From the NCBI RefSeq assembly GCF_013456555.2, contig NZ_CP059154.1, positions 62,001 to 126,000 of the forward strand: a DNA stretch of 64,000 nucleotides, written 5' to 3'. The stretch comes from Natrinema zhouii (GTDB taxonomy: Archaea > Halobacteriota > Halobacteria > Halobacteriales > Natrialbaceae). The notes below the pieces were generated by a model that had not been told where the DNA came from, did not search any database, and saw nothing but the letters and a program-made list of their open reading frames with translations. Below, piece after piece: positions 1-8,666 of this stretch; the stretch's first letter is position 1, and every line of letters begins with the position of its first letter. The position numbers were made by a program, and so were the translations under genes.

Positions 1-112
1 CGTGCTGGCCCATCGACTCGTTCTCACTGCCGACGCCTCAGTCGACGGGGCCTCGAAGACGGCGATCGTTGACGAGGTGCTCGATTCCATCCCCGTCCCG
101 ACCCTCGAGTAG
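1..112 (+). CDS. MoxR family AAA+ ATPase, C-terminal end (partial)
   Basis: Only the last 36 codons are in the window (codon phase begins at base 2, TAG at 110-112). The tail begins VLAHRLVLT and ends DSIPVPTLE, the usual ending of MoxR-type AAA+ ATPases, where the lid helix carries a conserved HR and the protein finishes with a valine-proline motif. MoxR ATPases are thought to act as chaperones that mature partner complexes, typically with DUF58 (vWA-like) proteins. The facing operon encodes exactly such a partner, which supports the call. Walker motifs lie outside the window, so the identification rests on a short tail plus context. Confidence 0.72.
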   Translation, partial: VLAHRLVLTADASVDGASKTAIVDEVLDSIPVPTLE

Positions 113-171
113 CGAGTGGCGATACCGACGGCTCGAGTGACTGCCATCGGTCAACGCGCCGTCGAGAACGA

Positions 172-687
172 TTATCGCTGTAACGCCGCCAGCAGGAGCA
201 ACGCCCCGAACAGCATGGCGATCACGGCCGCGACCGGCTGTCCGCTTGGACCGGCGACGAAGACCACGTAGCTCCCGACGGCGGCGACCAGTCCGACGAG
301 GACCGTCGCGCCGACGTGGGGAAGTTCCGCCCTGGCCGTCGTCGCCTCCCGTCCGAGCTGCTCGCCGATCCCGATCGCGTGATGGCCAGCGTCCCATGCC
401 AACACGGTCGCGGTAACGCTCGCGAGCATCGGCACCGGTGGGACGCCCTGAATGCCGCCACCAAGCAGCCCCGCGAGCGCGACGCCACAGCCGATCGTAA
501 CGGCCCGACGGGATCCCATCCAGAGACCGACACCGACGATCAACAGCGCAGCGACACCGCCGGCGAGCACGAACGATGAGTAGAGGGCGCTCGAGGCCAC
601 CCCGAGGCACAACGCGACGATCGAGAGCCCGCCGGTCAGGACCGCGGGTCTGTGATCGGGGTCGACCGCGTCGACGGCATCGGTCAC
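172..687 (-). CDS. DUF7519-like multi-pass membrane protein
   Basis: A 171-residue protein dominated by five or six hydrophobic segments (for example near residues 15-33, 36-52, 56-72, 120-139 and 146-165). The GTG start at 687 overlaps the TGA of the DUF58 gene (GTGA, 684-687), implying translational coupling; the longer open frame upstream only reads through the DUF58 gene. It is the last gene of the DUF4129-DUF7269-DUF58 operon. Membrane proteins of this sort regularly end haloarchaeal MoxR/DUF58 clusters and have no assigned biochemical role. The DUF number is from family memory; the membrane topology is directly visible. Confidence 0.72.
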   Translation of the reverse strand: MTDAVDAVDPDHRPAVLTGGLSIVALCLGVASSALYSSFVLAGGVAALLIVGVGLWMGSRRAVTIGCGVALAGLLGGGIQGVPPVPMLASVTATVLAWDAGHHAIGIGEQLGREATTARAELPHVGATVLVGLVAAVGSYVVFVAGPSGQPVAAVIAMLFGALLLLAALQR

Positions 688-2165
688 GCCGACCACCGCC
701 GGCGACTGCGCTCGAGCGTCGCCGCCAGCGATTCGTCCGTCGGCCAGTCGACGACCCGAATGCCCGCCGCTCTGAGCGTCGAGACGCGGACCGTTCGCTC
801 GACCGCCGCGAGTCGTTCGCCGGGCGTGTCCCGCCCCGTCGGATCGGGGCTGACGACCGTCACGAGGTGGCCGTCGACCTCGAGCAACTGGGCGATGCGG
901 ACGATCCCGTCGTCGCAGAGCGGCGCGAACAGGATCACCTGGGAATCGGACGGCAGCCGCGAGCGGAATCGCTGGTGCTGGACGCGAAGCATGGCCGTCG
1001 ACGACTCCGGCGGGGTCGGCGCGAACGCCGGATCGGTCGCGAGCAGTCGCCGGGCCGTCGCTCGATGGTCGCGTCCCGATCCCGGCGATAGCCAGCACTG
1101 ATGCGGTCCGTAACTGGCGAGACCGACGCTGTTCCCGCCGGCGACGAGCGCGTCGAAAACGGCGGTCGCCGCCTCGGTGCTGCGACCGACCGCGTGGCGG
1201 GCCGTCTCGTCGGGACGACGGTACACCGCGGTTCGCGTATCGACGACGAGCATCACCGTCGCCGACCGCTCCTCGCGAAACGTCACCGTCGTCAGCTCCT
1301 CGCCGCGGGCCCGGCGGTTCCAGTCGATCCGAGAGAGCGGATCACCGCGGCGGTATTCCCTGGTCGCGTAGAACTCGAGGCCCTCGCCGCCGACGTCCGT
1401 CTCGACGCGACCCGTCAGCGGCAGCGTCAGCGACCGCAACGGGAGGTCGGCCGCCGTCTCCGCGGGGGGACAGCGGAGTTCGGTGTCGACGCGGATCCGC
1501 TGGACTCGCTCGACGGCACCGGCGAACCCTCGCGCGACGGCGACGACTGGTTCGAACGCGTGGGCCCCCTGGTAGGGGGTCACCGCGTAGGAGAACGTCT
1601 CCGTCTCGCCCGGCCGGAGCGCGGTCCCGTGTCTCGGCGATCCCTCGGTAACGACCAGTTCCGCCGGGACACCGTCGACGAGACGGAGGTCCGGAAGGAT
1701 CTCGTCCCCGTCGTTGCGGACGCGCACCGTCACGCGAACCGGCTCGCCCGGCTCGGGGTCGTCCTCGAGTTCCCGGGTGATCGACAGCACCGGCTCCGGT
1801 GCCCGACTGGTCCGGGCGTAGGCCGCGTACGTGATTCCGACGACCGACGCCAGCAACAGCGCGGGCGCCGTGACGATGATTCCGACGGCCCCGAACAGCA
1901 AGGCGACGGCGGCAACGCCGGTCCAGCGATTCGTCTCCAGCGTAGTCGAATGGACGACGGATTCCCCAGCGTCCGTCGTCCCGGCATCGGTGTCGGATCG
2001 AGTATCAGCGTCGGTATCCGATCCAGTATCGGCGTCCGAGTGAACGCCGGTACCGGAGTCGGCGCCGGCTTCGGAGCGAGTGCCAGTCTCGATACCGACG
2101 GACTCGCCGCCGTCCGCTCTCTCGCCTCGAGCGTCAGTCGACCGCTGCTCGTCACGTCCCCTCAT
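684..2165 (-). CDS. DUF58 domain-containing protein
   Basis: A 493-residue protein. The first 70 residues are an acidic, Asp/Thr/Ser-rich low-complexity segment with repeated DTGSDTDAD-like units. Two closely spaced membrane segments follow (about residues 82-118), then a soluble domain. Around residues 265-300 it has the DUF58 signature: REYRRGDP, then RIDWNRRAR, then a vWA-like strand VMLVVDTR. DUF58 proteins are the usual partners of MoxR ATPases. The ATG at 2165 overlaps the TGA of the upstream DUF7269 gene (ATGA), and its own TGA overlaps the downstream GTG, so the genes are tightly coupled. The acidic N-terminal extension is a haloarchaeal embellishment. Confidence 0.9.
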   Translation of the reverse strand: MRGRDEQRSTDARGERADGGESVGIETGTRSEAGADSGTGVHSDADTGSDTDADTRSDTDAGTTDAGESVVHSTTLETNRWTGVAAVALLFGAVGIIVTAPALLLASVVGITYAAYARTSRAPEPVLSITRELEDDPEPGEPVRVTVRVRNDGDEILPDLRLVDGVPAELVVTEGSPRHGTALRPGETETFSYAVTPYQGAHAFEPVVAVARGFAGAVERVQRIRVDTELRCPPAETAADLPLRSLTLPLTGRVETDVGGEGLEFYATREYRRGDPLSRIDWNRRARGEELTTVTFREERSATVMLVVDTRTAVYRRPDETARHAVGRSTEAATAVFDALVAGGNSVGLASYGPHQCWLSPGSGRDHRATARRLLATDPAFAPTPPESSTAMLRVQHQRFRSRLPSDSQVILFAPLCDDGIVRIAQLLEVDGHLVTVVSPDPTGRDTPGERLAAVERTVRVSTLRAAGIRVVDWPTDESLAATLERSRRRWSA

Positions 2166-2710
2166 TCGTCGTCTGTCACCCCCGCGATTCGCGCGATTTC
2201 GGCTGCGGCGCGCCTAGCGCGGCGGGGACGGTTGCGACGTAGCGTCGCTCGGAGCCGGACCCGCCACGGCGTCCAGTCGGGCATGGTGTTCGTGAACTGC
2301 GCTGCCGCCCACGGATCGTCGGTCCAGGTTCCGTTCTCGAGCGCTTCTCGGGCCTCGTCCTCGGTCAGCCCCTCCGCGAGTACCAGCGCGTCGATGGCCG
2401 CCCGCTCGAGTCGCTCGCGCAGTTCCCTGCCCTCCCGTCGGTATCCCACCTGTCCCGAATCGATCGTCGCGTCGATCTCTTCGCCGGGGGTCGGAAGCGC
2501 CTGTGGCCGTTCCGGCGTCGGCAGTTCGGTCTGCCTGACGTCGGAGTGGCGCCGACTCTGTACCGTTCGAAGCCCCTGCAGGAGCGCGATCACGCCGATC
2601 AGAGACACGAACGACTCTCCGAGGCCGAGGGGACCCGTCAGTTCCGGGACCGCCACGAACGCCAGACCGATCAGGACCAGTCCGGCGCCGGCTATCGCGT
2701 ACTTGTTCAT
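2162..2710 (-). CDS. DUF7269-like membrane protein of the DUF58 cluster
   Basis: A 182-residue protein starting MNKYAIAGAG at 2710. Longer in-frame starts read through the DUF4129 gene and were rejected. Two N-terminal membrane helices (about residues 4-23 and 28-46) are followed by a charged cytoplasmic region containing an ELRERLERAAIDAL helix and an Arg-rich stretch near the C-terminus. It lies between the DUF4129 and DUF58 genes and overlaps DUF58 by ATGA. No catalytic motif is visible. Proteins in this position are a constant part of haloarchaeal MoxR-DUF58 loci, so it is probably a structural membrane partner. Confidence 0.75.
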   Translation of the reverse strand: MNKYAIAGAGLVLIGLAFVAVPELTGPLGLGESFVSLIGVIALLQGLRTVQSRRHSDVRQTELPTPERPQALPTPGEEIDATIDSGQVGYRREGRELRERLERAAIDALVLAEGLTEDEAREALENGTWTDDPWAAAQFTNTMPDWTPWRVRLRATLRRNRPRRARRAAAEIARIAGVTDDE

Positions 2711-2723
2711 GGGTACTCGTTCG

Positions 2724-3692
2724 TCATGGTGTGTCTCCGTTCGAGCGGTCGCGGTCGTCGTCACCGTAGGTCGCTTCGATCCGCCGCAGTAGCTCGACGG
2801 CGCGACGCTCGCGGTCGTCCGTGATGGGACGGTCGCCGTACCGGACGTCCTCGAACATCGTCCGCAACTCCTCGACGTGGGAGGGATCCAGTCCCGCGTC
2901 CCGCGCCGCGGCCGCGAACTCACCGGGCGTGCTCGAGGCGGGCCGATCGACCGCGAGCGGCTCCGTCAACTCGTGCCACGCTCGGTAGATGTCGTTCTCG
3001 AAGTCGTCTCCCGACTCGATCCGATCGGCGGCCTGTCCGGCCGCGCGGCCGAGGGCGCTTCGCTGAACGGCGTCGTCCGGTTCCGCGGACGATTCAGCCG
3101 ATTCCCGGCTCTCGCTGCCGGTGTAATACAGCGCCGCGAACGCCCCGACGACCGTCACCAGCAGAACGGTCAACACGAGCAGCGAGGGCAGTGTCGGGCC
3201 AGGAACGGTGCTATCGCCGTCGCCACTGCCGAACGGACCGCCGGATCCGTTCTCCGCGGTGGGCGACAGATTAGCTGGAGAAGTCGGCGGTTCGATGGTC
3301 TGCGTCCCACAGCCGCTGGTGAGGACGATGAAGACGAGCACGGCCAGCGGGAGCAACGCGACCGAGAGCAGAATCGTCAGCTTGGCATCGTACGATCGCG
3401 TCGCCAGCGCGGCGATACCGACTGTCCCCAAAACGAGTCCGAGAAGTCCCAACCTCGAGTCGAGGAACCCGACGCACAGCCCCTGAAGACCGTACTGGAT
3501 GTCACTCCCGGGGCCGGAATCGACCTCGGACGGCTCGTCCGATTCGTCGACGTCGCTACCGCCGCCGTCGGCACCGCCGAACCCGCCGCCGCCACCGTTC
3601 TCGACCATCGACGGTAACGTCGCCGCTGCGAGCACGATAGCGAGACAGCACAGGAGGGCGATCAGGACGACTCGACCCGTCTCTCGGTCCAC
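2724..3692 (-). CDS. DUF4129 domain-containing membrane protein
   Basis: A 322-residue protein starting with GTG at 3692, close behind a TATA-like element (3714-3725). An N-terminal hydrophobic helix (7-27) precedes a Gly/Asp-rich linker, two or three further membrane helices, and a C-terminal soluble domain (about 225-310). That domain carries the DUF4129 pattern of AWHELTEPL, then TPGEFAAAA, then an ELRTMFEDVRYG helix; this helical domain is otherwise found fused to transglutaminases. It is the first gene of the four-gene operon ending at 172. The absence of a transglutaminase in the operon is notable, although it may lie beyond the window. Confidence 0.82.
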   Translation of the reverse strand: MDRETGRVVLIALLCCLAIVLAAATLPSMVENGGGGGFGGADGGGSDVDESDEPSEVDSGPGSDIQYGLQGLCVGFLDSRLGLLGLVLGTVGIAALATRSYDAKLTILLSVALLPLAVLVFIVLTSGCGTQTIEPPTSPANLSPTAENGSGGPFGSGDGDSTVPGPTLPSLLVLTVLLVTVVGAFAALYYTGSESRESAESSAEPDDAVQRSALGRAAGQAADRIESGDDFENDIYRAWHELTEPLAVDRPASSTPGEFAAAARDAGLDPSHVEELRTMFEDVRYGDRPITDDRERRAVELLRRIEATYGDDDRDRSNGDTP

Positions 3693-3713
3693 ACTCTTTC
3701 TTTCTCGTAATAC

Positions 3714-3725
3714 CTAAAATAATTC
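3714..3725 (-). promoter_or_regulatory. TATA-like box of the DUF4129-DUF58 operon
   Basis: On the minus strand the sequence reads AATTATTTTAGG, centred about 27 nt upstream of the GTG at 3692. This is the spacing expected for a leaderless haloarchaeal transcript and supports that GTG as the start. Confidence 0.55.
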
Positions 3726-3897
3726 ACTCTTGTCCGGAGAAACCACGATCGCGCTCGAGTCACGGTACCGGTCGTCGAGTCGCCAGAGCGAAACCGCCGG
3801 CATACCGCCCGTTCCCGCCGTCGAGCCGCTCGTTGTCTTTCCGGAAGGCGCTACTGCAAACACAACCCCTTTTCGCGTTCTGTCCCTTGCCTCGCAC

Positions 3898-4740
3898 ATG
3901 AGAACGCGAGACGCCGAAGCGATCGCTCCCGGCACGTGTCCGACCATCAACGGCATGCCGATGCTCGGCCTCGGAACCTGGCAGAACGACGACCCCGAGC
4001 AGTGCGCCGAGAGCGTACAGACGGCCCTCGAAACTGGGTATCGACACATCGATACCGCCCAGGCCTACGGCAACGAGGCGGCCGTCGGCGAGGGCATTGC
4101 CGCCGCGGACACCGACCGCGAGGAGGTCTTCCTCGCGACGAAGGTCTGGCCCGAGAACCTCGCACACGACGACGTCCTCGAGACGGCGCGGGACAGTCTC
4201 GACCGGCTCGGCGTCGATTCCGTCGACCTGCTGTACGTCCACTGGCCGTCCCGGACGTACGACGCCGAGGAGACCCTCTCGGCCTTTTCCGAGCTCTACG
4301 ACGAGGGGCTGATCGAGAACGTCGGCGTGAGCAACTTCCAGCCCGAACAGCTCGAGGTCGCCGTCGACGTCTGTGACGCGCCGATCTTCGCGAATCAGAT
4401 CGAGTTCAGTCCGCTGCTCCCGCAGGAGGAGATTCGGGAGGCCTGTGACGACTACGATATCGAGGTCGTCGGCTACTCGCCGTTAGCCCGCGGGCAGGTC
4501 TTCCAGCAGCCCGAGATTCAGGACGTCGCCGAAAAACACGGCGCCAGCGAGGCCCAGGTCAGCCTCGCCTGGGCGCGCGAGAAGGGTGTTACCGTGATCC
4601 CGAAGGCGAGCGGTGCGGACCACATCGGCGACAACTGGGAGTCGCTGACCGTGGAACTCGATCGGGAGGATATCAACAGGATCGACGCTATCGACGAGAC
4701 GAGCCGTCAGGTCGATCCCGGTTTCGCCCCCTGGAACTGA
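3898..4740 (+). CDS. Aldo/keto reductase
   Basis: A 280-residue cytosolic NAD(P)H-dependent oxidoreductase that reduces aldehydes or ketones. The AKR tetrad is complete: D52 and Y57 in HIDTAQAYGNE, K82 in TKVW, and H115 in YVHWP. The cofactor loop GYSPLARG and the VIPKASG segment near the C-terminus are also present. The length is normal for the 2,5-diketogluconate reductase-like branch. The ATG at 3898 gives the standard N-terminus with GLGTW around residue 27; an upstream in-frame extension adds an unrelated 56 residues and was rejected. It is a single gene, divergent from the DUF4129 operon. The substrate cannot be read from sequence. Confidence 0.9.
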   Translation: MRTRDAEAIAPGTCPTINGMPMLGLGTWQNDDPEQCAESVQTALETGYRHIDTAQAYGNEAAVGEGIAAADTDREEVFLATKVWPENLAHDDVLETARDSLDRLGVDSVDLLYVHWPSRTYDAEETLSAFSELYDEGLIENVGVSNFQPEQLEVAVDVCDAPIFANQIEFSPLLPQEEIREACDDYDIEVVGYSPLARGQVFQQPEIQDVAEKHGASEAQVSLAWAREKGVTVIPKASGADHIGDNWESLTVELDREDINRIDAIDETSRQVDPGFAPWN

Positions 4741-4891
4741 TCGGCGACCCCGTTCCGTCGAGCACCGCTTTCATCGCTTTTTCCGAGCGAAGACGCGGCG
4801 TCACGAGACGAACGGAAGTAGCGTCTGGAGATATGTATGCTCGGAAGAATAAGCAGGAAAGTTTACGGTACACCGGCTTTTTGGCTCGCGT

Positions 4892-5662
4892 ATGTCTACC
4901 CGCTCGCGAAGCGGTGGCGGTGGTGGGTTCGTCGGCGCGATTAGAGCCGACGTCCAGCGGTTACACGGTGCCTGGATGGAGATCGTCTTCCCCCGGCAGC
5001 GCGGCCGCGGCCACTCCGTCATGGGCAAGTGGAAGCCCGAGACCCTCCCCCAGAAGATCGGCTATCACGGCTGGAGCGTCCTCGGGGTCATCGGTCTGCT
5101 CGTCCTCTACCCGCTTACCGTCATCGGCCTCGCAACCCGCTACTATGCGGCGAAACTCGACTCGACGCGAACCCGTCTCGGCATCGTCGGCGTCACCGGC
5201 ATCGCACTGCTCGGCTGGGGCCTGCTAACGATCGCCTGGGGTGCGATGTCGTACATGGATCAGGTCGAAATCCCACTCGAGGCGGTCCTCGCGGTCGCAG
5301 CGGCGAGCGGCGTCGCGACGGTTTCGACTGCGCTCGCCGCGACGTTCTCGAAGGTCGGCGGTCGCGCCGTAACGGTCGTTCTCGCGTACCCGTTCGCGAT
5401 GACGGCACTGTTCCTGCCGCCCGTCGTCGCCGCGCTCGTGACGCCGTCGCTGCACCCGTACATCCTCGATCCGAGCTACGACTTCGCCGTCTGGGCGCTC
5501 GACAACGTGCTGTTCGTCGGCGGTCTGAGCGACTATCTGCGCGGCAACTTCACCCTCGAGGGGCCGGCCTACGCCGCGATGTGGGTCGGGATCTCGTTCC
5601 CGCTGGGCTGGTTCCTCGGGACCGTCGTCGCGCTGGCGAATCTGGTTCGGCCGTCGCAGTAG
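4892..5662 (+). CDS. Haloarchaeal multi-pass membrane protein of unknown function
   Basis: A 256-residue protein. A Gly/Arg-rich N-terminus and an amphipathic region (about 1-55) precede six or so membrane helices, including LLVLYPLTVIGLATRYY near 73-90 and MWVGISFPLGWFLGTVVALANLV at the end. No transporter, enzyme or DUF signature that I recognise is visible. It is a single gene with the start ATG at 4892. A T-rich tract just after the stop (5674-5687) may terminate it. Codon use resembles the neighbouring core genes. Confidence 0.7.
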   Translation: MSTRSRSGGGGGFVGAIRADVQRLHGAWMEIVFPRQRGRGHSVMGKWKPETLPQKIGYHGWSVLGVIGLLVLYPLTVIGLATRYYAAKLDSTRTRLGIVGVTGIALLGWGLLTIAWGAMSYMDQVEIPLEAVLAVAAASGVATVSTALAATFSKVGGRAVTVVLAYPFAMTALFLPPVVAALVTPSLHPYILDPSYDFAVWALDNVLFVGGLSDYLRGNFTLEGPAYAAMWVGISFPLGWFLGTVVALANLVRPSQ

Positions 5663-5673
5663 TTCGGTCGCCT

Positions 5674-5687
5674 CGTTTTCTTTTCCG
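5674..5687 (+). terminator. T-rich terminator candidate
   Basis: CGTTTTCTTTTC lies 12 bases after the stop of the membrane protein gene. Archaeal terminators are pyrimidine/T tracts without an obligatory hairpin, so this is plausible but untested. Confidence 0.35.
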
Positions 5688-5754
5688 TCCACCCGTCGTG
5701 AACGGGCTTTCCGATTCCCGATATCATTAGGCGTCCGCTTCCCAAGAGTCACGT

Positions 5755-5949
5755 ATGGAGTTTGACCTCCCAACGACTGCGGCCGCGTTTATCGCCGTCA
5801 TCGCAATCGGCGTCGTCGGCCTGATCGCCGCGCCAATGATGGCGATGGACACCGTATTGATGATGGTCGCACCGTCGATGCTCGTGTTCGGCCTCATCAT
5901 GCTCGGACTCGGTATCAAACACGGTGAGTACCGGACGACAGGCCGGTAG
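5755..5949 (+). CDS. Small two-helix membrane protein (DUF7333-like)
   Basis: A 64-residue protein made almost entirely of two hydrophobic helices (about 8-28 and 32-52) with a short charged tail, KHGEYRTTGR. The start ATG at 5755 has an AT-rich stretch (GATATCATTAGG) about 25-30 nt upstream, consistent with a leaderless message. Haloarchaea have a conserved family of small membrane proteins with this layout and a GxKHGEY ending, which I recall as DUF7333. No function is known. Confidence 0.68.
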   Translation: MEFDLPTTAAAFIAVIAIGVVGLIAAPMMAMDTVLMMVAPSMLVFGLIMLGLGIKHGEYRTTGR

Positions 5950-6079
5950 TGACGGACAGGGAACTCTCTCGAGACGAACAGTCCCCTCGTATCGCTGGAC
6001 TCGTATTGCCACTCCTTCGAGCGAACGAAAACCGAGAAATCGGTAGTTGCGTGTCAGTCAACGATCCACGGCGAGCGGC

Positions 6080-7051
6080 CTACATGTAACCCAGATCGCG
6101 CAGGCGCTCCATCAGGTCTTCCTTGTCCTGGGCGCGGCCCGCACGCTCGGTCGTTCCCTCGAGGTCCTGCAGCCAGGCGGGATCCTCGTTGGCCTTCTCC
6201 GTACTGACTTCGCTGCCCAGCGAGCGGAAGCCGGCGAAGTACTTCGGCGAGATCGGGATGTCGTCTTGCTCGACGCCCTCGGGGAGGTCGTCGTCGGCTT
6301 CGGGGACGTAGCCCTCGTCGGGGAAGTTCTCGACCGTGTCCGGCACCGCGAAGTTCCAGAAGGCGTCCCAGACGGCCGCCTCGTCGAACTGCAGGATGGG
6401 CTGGATGCGGTCGTGGGGCGGGTAGATGTCGGGATCGTGGCGCGGCGAGAAGAACGTCTCGTCGGCGCGGGCCTCCTGTTCGTCCCAGCGGACGCCGGAG
6501 ATGACGCCGTCGATGTCGTGCTCCTCGAGCGCGTCGTTGAGCGCGACCGTCTTCAGCAGGTGGTTGCCGACGTAGGTGTCGAGCAGGAACGGGAACGTGT
6601 CCTCCTCGTACTCGAGGATGTCCTCGACGTGGTGCTGGTTGTGCTCGGAGAGCTCGGAAATGTCGATGTCGTCGCCGGGCTCGAGGCCGTGTTCGTCGAC
6701 GTACTCGCCGACGTCCTCGTTTCGCGCGTAGATCACATCGAGGTCCCACTCGTCGGCCCAGTGGTCGACGAAGTCGTGGATCTCGTCGAAGTGCTGGTAG
6801 TGGTCGATGAAGACCGCCTGGGGCACCTCGAGATCGAAGCGGTCGGCGACCTCTTTGATGAAGTACAGCGTGAGCGTCGAGTCCTTGCCGCCAGTCCACA
6901 TGACCGCCGGATTCTCGTACTCCTCTAAGCCATCGCGGGTGACTTCGATCGCCTTCTCGATCTTGTCCTGGATATGCGTGTAATCCTCCGGATCTTCGCC
7001 TTCGCCGTCGGAATAATCGACGTCTACGTACTCGGGGAAGTTCTCGGCCAT
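6080..7051 (-). CDS. PAPS reductase / ATP sulfurylase-like PP-loop protein
   Basis: A 323-residue protein of the adenine-nucleotide alpha-hydrolase superfamily. The PP-loop TGGKDS is at 53-58. Further motifs typical of PAPS reductase/CysD-like proteins follow: VFIDHYQHFDE (about 79-89), SGVRWDEQ, and SPRHDPDIYP, which ends in the Arg/His-rich substrate loop. Family members activate or transfer sulfur using adenylated substrates. No sulfate-assimilation partner (cysN, siroheme reductase) is adjacent, so a thiolation or sulfur-transfer role is as likely as assimilation. The start MAENFPEY at 7051 is preceded by an AT-rich promoter; a longer in-frame extension was rejected because it would cross that promoter. 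Confidence 0.82.
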   Translation of the reverse strand: MAENFPEYVDVDYSDGEGEDPEDYTHIQDKIEKAIEVTRDGLEEYENPAVMWTGGKDSTLTLYFIKEVADRFDLEVPQAVFIDHYQHFDEIHDFVDHWADEWDLDVIYARNEDVGEYVDEHGLEPGDDIDISELSEHNQHHVEDILEYEEDTFPFLLDTYVGNHLLKTVALNDALEEHDIDGVISGVRWDEQEARADETFFSPRHDPDIYPPHDRIQPILQFDEAAVWDAFWNFAVPDTVENFPDEGYVPEADDDLPEGVEQDDIPISPKYFAGFRSLGSEVSTEKANEDPAWLQDLEGTTERAGRAQDKEDLMERLRDLGYM

Positions 7052-7055
7052 CTCG

Positions 7056-7071
7056 TAATTAGATATAATTA
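7056..7071 (-). promoter_or_regulatory. TATA-like box of the PP-loop protein gene
   Basis: A 16-base AT tract, reading TAATTATATCTAATTA on the minus strand, lies within 20 nt of the ATG at 7051. It is the only AT-rich patch in this GC-rich intergene. The proximity suggests a leaderless or very short leader. Confidence 0.5.
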
Positions 7072-7326
7072 GGAGAGGTAAATTCTTTGGGTCGCCGGAA
7101 AGCTCTGTCGGCATTCCGGACCGCGTGACGGTGTCTCTAGGCTGCCGGCGATCACTCCTCACGGGAGGGTTTCGCTCGCACAGTGGCCTGTACCGGCCAC
7201 CTGCAACTCGAGTACTGGGTGCGGCACGTCGCGGCGTCTGAGATCTCGGCAAATTTCCCCGCTCGAGACGGCTCCGCCCAACGAGACAGTACGCTCAATT
7301 CCGACATGTCCCTGTTGGACGGACCG

Positions 7327-7650
7327 TCAGGACGACTTGAGTCGGTGTTGACAGCCGTGGCAATACGTCATCCCTGATCGATTCAATGTTCCACACGCCG
7401 GGCACCGGACGGTCGACGAACGGTCGGCCTCGACGCCCATCTCGTTGGCCAACACGGCGAGTACGTCATCGTGCTCCGTAATGTCGTGAACGTCGCTCCC
7501 TCTCGTCCGTGCCCACTCGTTGATCAGGTCGTCGTCCCGCAGCCGCTCGAGTCCCCGGACCAGTCCTAGAAAGCAAAGCGTCGGTGCGATCATGACGAAG
7601 ATCGCCACGCCGAGACGACCGAGGAGCGCGTACGGTCCTGGTTCGTCCAT
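7327..7650 (-). CDS. Membrane-anchored zinc-ribbon protein
   Basis: A 107-residue protein with one N-terminal membrane helix (about 9-31), a short helical linker, and a C-terminal zinc ribbon. The ribbon has C83-P-A-C86 and C97-H-G-C100 in a TLNRSGMTYC context. This layout is common among small haloarchaeal proteins; the DUF7577 zinc-ribbon family is my best match from memory. The ATG at 7650 is chosen over an upstream codon because it starts immediately before the predicted membrane helix. Function unknown. The intergene to the next gene (7651-7962) shows no further gene. Confidence 0.65.
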   Translation of the reverse strand: MDEPGPYALLGRLGVAIFVMIAPTLCFLGLVRGLERLRDDDLINEWARTRGSDVHDITEHDDVLAVLANEMGVEADRSSTVRCPACGTLNRSGMTYCHGCQHRLKSS

Positions 7651-7962
7651 ATCCGTCGTTCGCCATCGGGCATACAAATCTCTATCGCTGGTAATGGGGC
7701 GTTGTGGGTGTCCTCGCGTAGGATTCCGTTTCTTGCGTGAAGACGAAATCGAGAGTCACGCGGCGGGGGCCGCTTGGTAGAGTCCATCGCCATCGGCTGG
7801 TAGAACGTTCCGTAGCGGGTTTCGGACGGCCTCGAGGGAGAAATAGCCTCTCCGGTCTGCGATGGCGCTGTTCGCACTCGACTATTCACAGGATCCAGTA
7901 CTGGCCGATCGCTGACGTCGCCGCTGTTCACTCGGCGTCTCGGCTCGAGTCCTGATCCGACC
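7651..7962. other. Intergenic region without a recognised gene
   Basis: About 310 bases between the zinc-ribbon gene and the DUF7110-like gene. The open frames here (7737-7955 on + and the frame entering from 8066 on -) have Arg/Ser-rich translations typical of antisense shadows. I see no RNA gene, repeat or clear promoter other than what the zinc-ribbon gene needs. Confidence 0.5.
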
Positions 7963-8547
7963 TCAGTCCGTAATGAACTTGTTGTCCCGCCAGTTGACGC
8001 CGCCCTCGCCCGAGCCGCGGTCGCGTGGCCCTTCGACGACTTCGATGTCGGCGGGTCGGGGCTCACCGTCGACGATTCTGGTCGCGTTGAGATCCCCGTC
8101 GCGCTCCGAGATCGCGGTCAGGGTACCCTTTTCGGCCGCTTCGGCGATCTCACAGAGGACGAGGAACATCTCGTATTGCAGTAGTGAGTTCTGGAGGACG
8201 GTCTCCCGATCGCCCTTGAAGGCGGCGAACTCGACGAGTTCGGATTCGATCTCTTCTTCCTCGTCCTCGTCCCAGCTGAAGGACTTCTGTCGGCGCTCGT
8301 CGGGATCCTCCTCGTAGACCCGGTTTTCCGTGACGCTCGCCTTGAGCTGTGCCGTTGGCGTGTACTTGCTTACGGACTGGTCCTCGGCGACGGCCTTCAG
8401 AATGAGGGTGTTGTTCCGTCGCGTGATTTCGACGTCGGTGATTCCGTCAGGGAACTTCGCCTCGTCGATGTGCTCGCGAAGGTCTTCGAGGGGCAGTTCG
8501 AGTGTCGAGTGCAGCCGATATACGTGTCTGGATTCCTCTGTTGACAT
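7963..8547 (-). CDS. DUF7110-like conserved haloarchaeal protein
   Basis: A 194-residue acidic soluble protein starting MSTEESRHVYRLHSTLELP. The N-terminal 90 residues have an alternating strand/helix pattern (DVEITRRNNTLILKAV). A very acidic linker, WDEDEEEEIESELVEF, leads to a helical segment and a charged Gly-rich C-terminus ending NKFITD. No catalytic or metal motif is visible. Proteins of this length and start are widespread in haloarchaea (DUF7110 from memory). A TATA-like CATATAAGT about 55 nt upstream on the minus strand suggests a short untranslated leader. Confidence 0.72.
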   Translation of the reverse strand: MSTEESRHVYRLHSTLELPLEDLREHIDEAKFPDGITDVEITRRNNTLILKAVAEDQSVSKYTPTAQLKASVTENRVYEEDPDERRQKSFSWDEDEEEEIESELVEFAAFKGDRETVLQNSLLQYEMFLVLCEIAEAAEKGTLTAISERDGDLNATRIVDGEPRPADIEVVEGPRDRGSGEGGVNWRDNKFITD

Positions 8548-8666
8548 TGTGGGGAAGGTGTGTACGGCGATAGTCGTGGTCTTCTAGTATGCGGGCGTGA
8601 CTTATATGACCTGCTATTAAATCTATGAAATATCAGATTCGATTAACGAACGGCGTATTCGACCGA

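Noticed and set aside
1101..2792. A 563-codon open frame on the + strand
   Set aside because: It is antisense to the DUF58 and DUF7269 genes; its Arg/Gly/Asp-rich translation has no domain, which is typical of shadows in GC-rich DNA.
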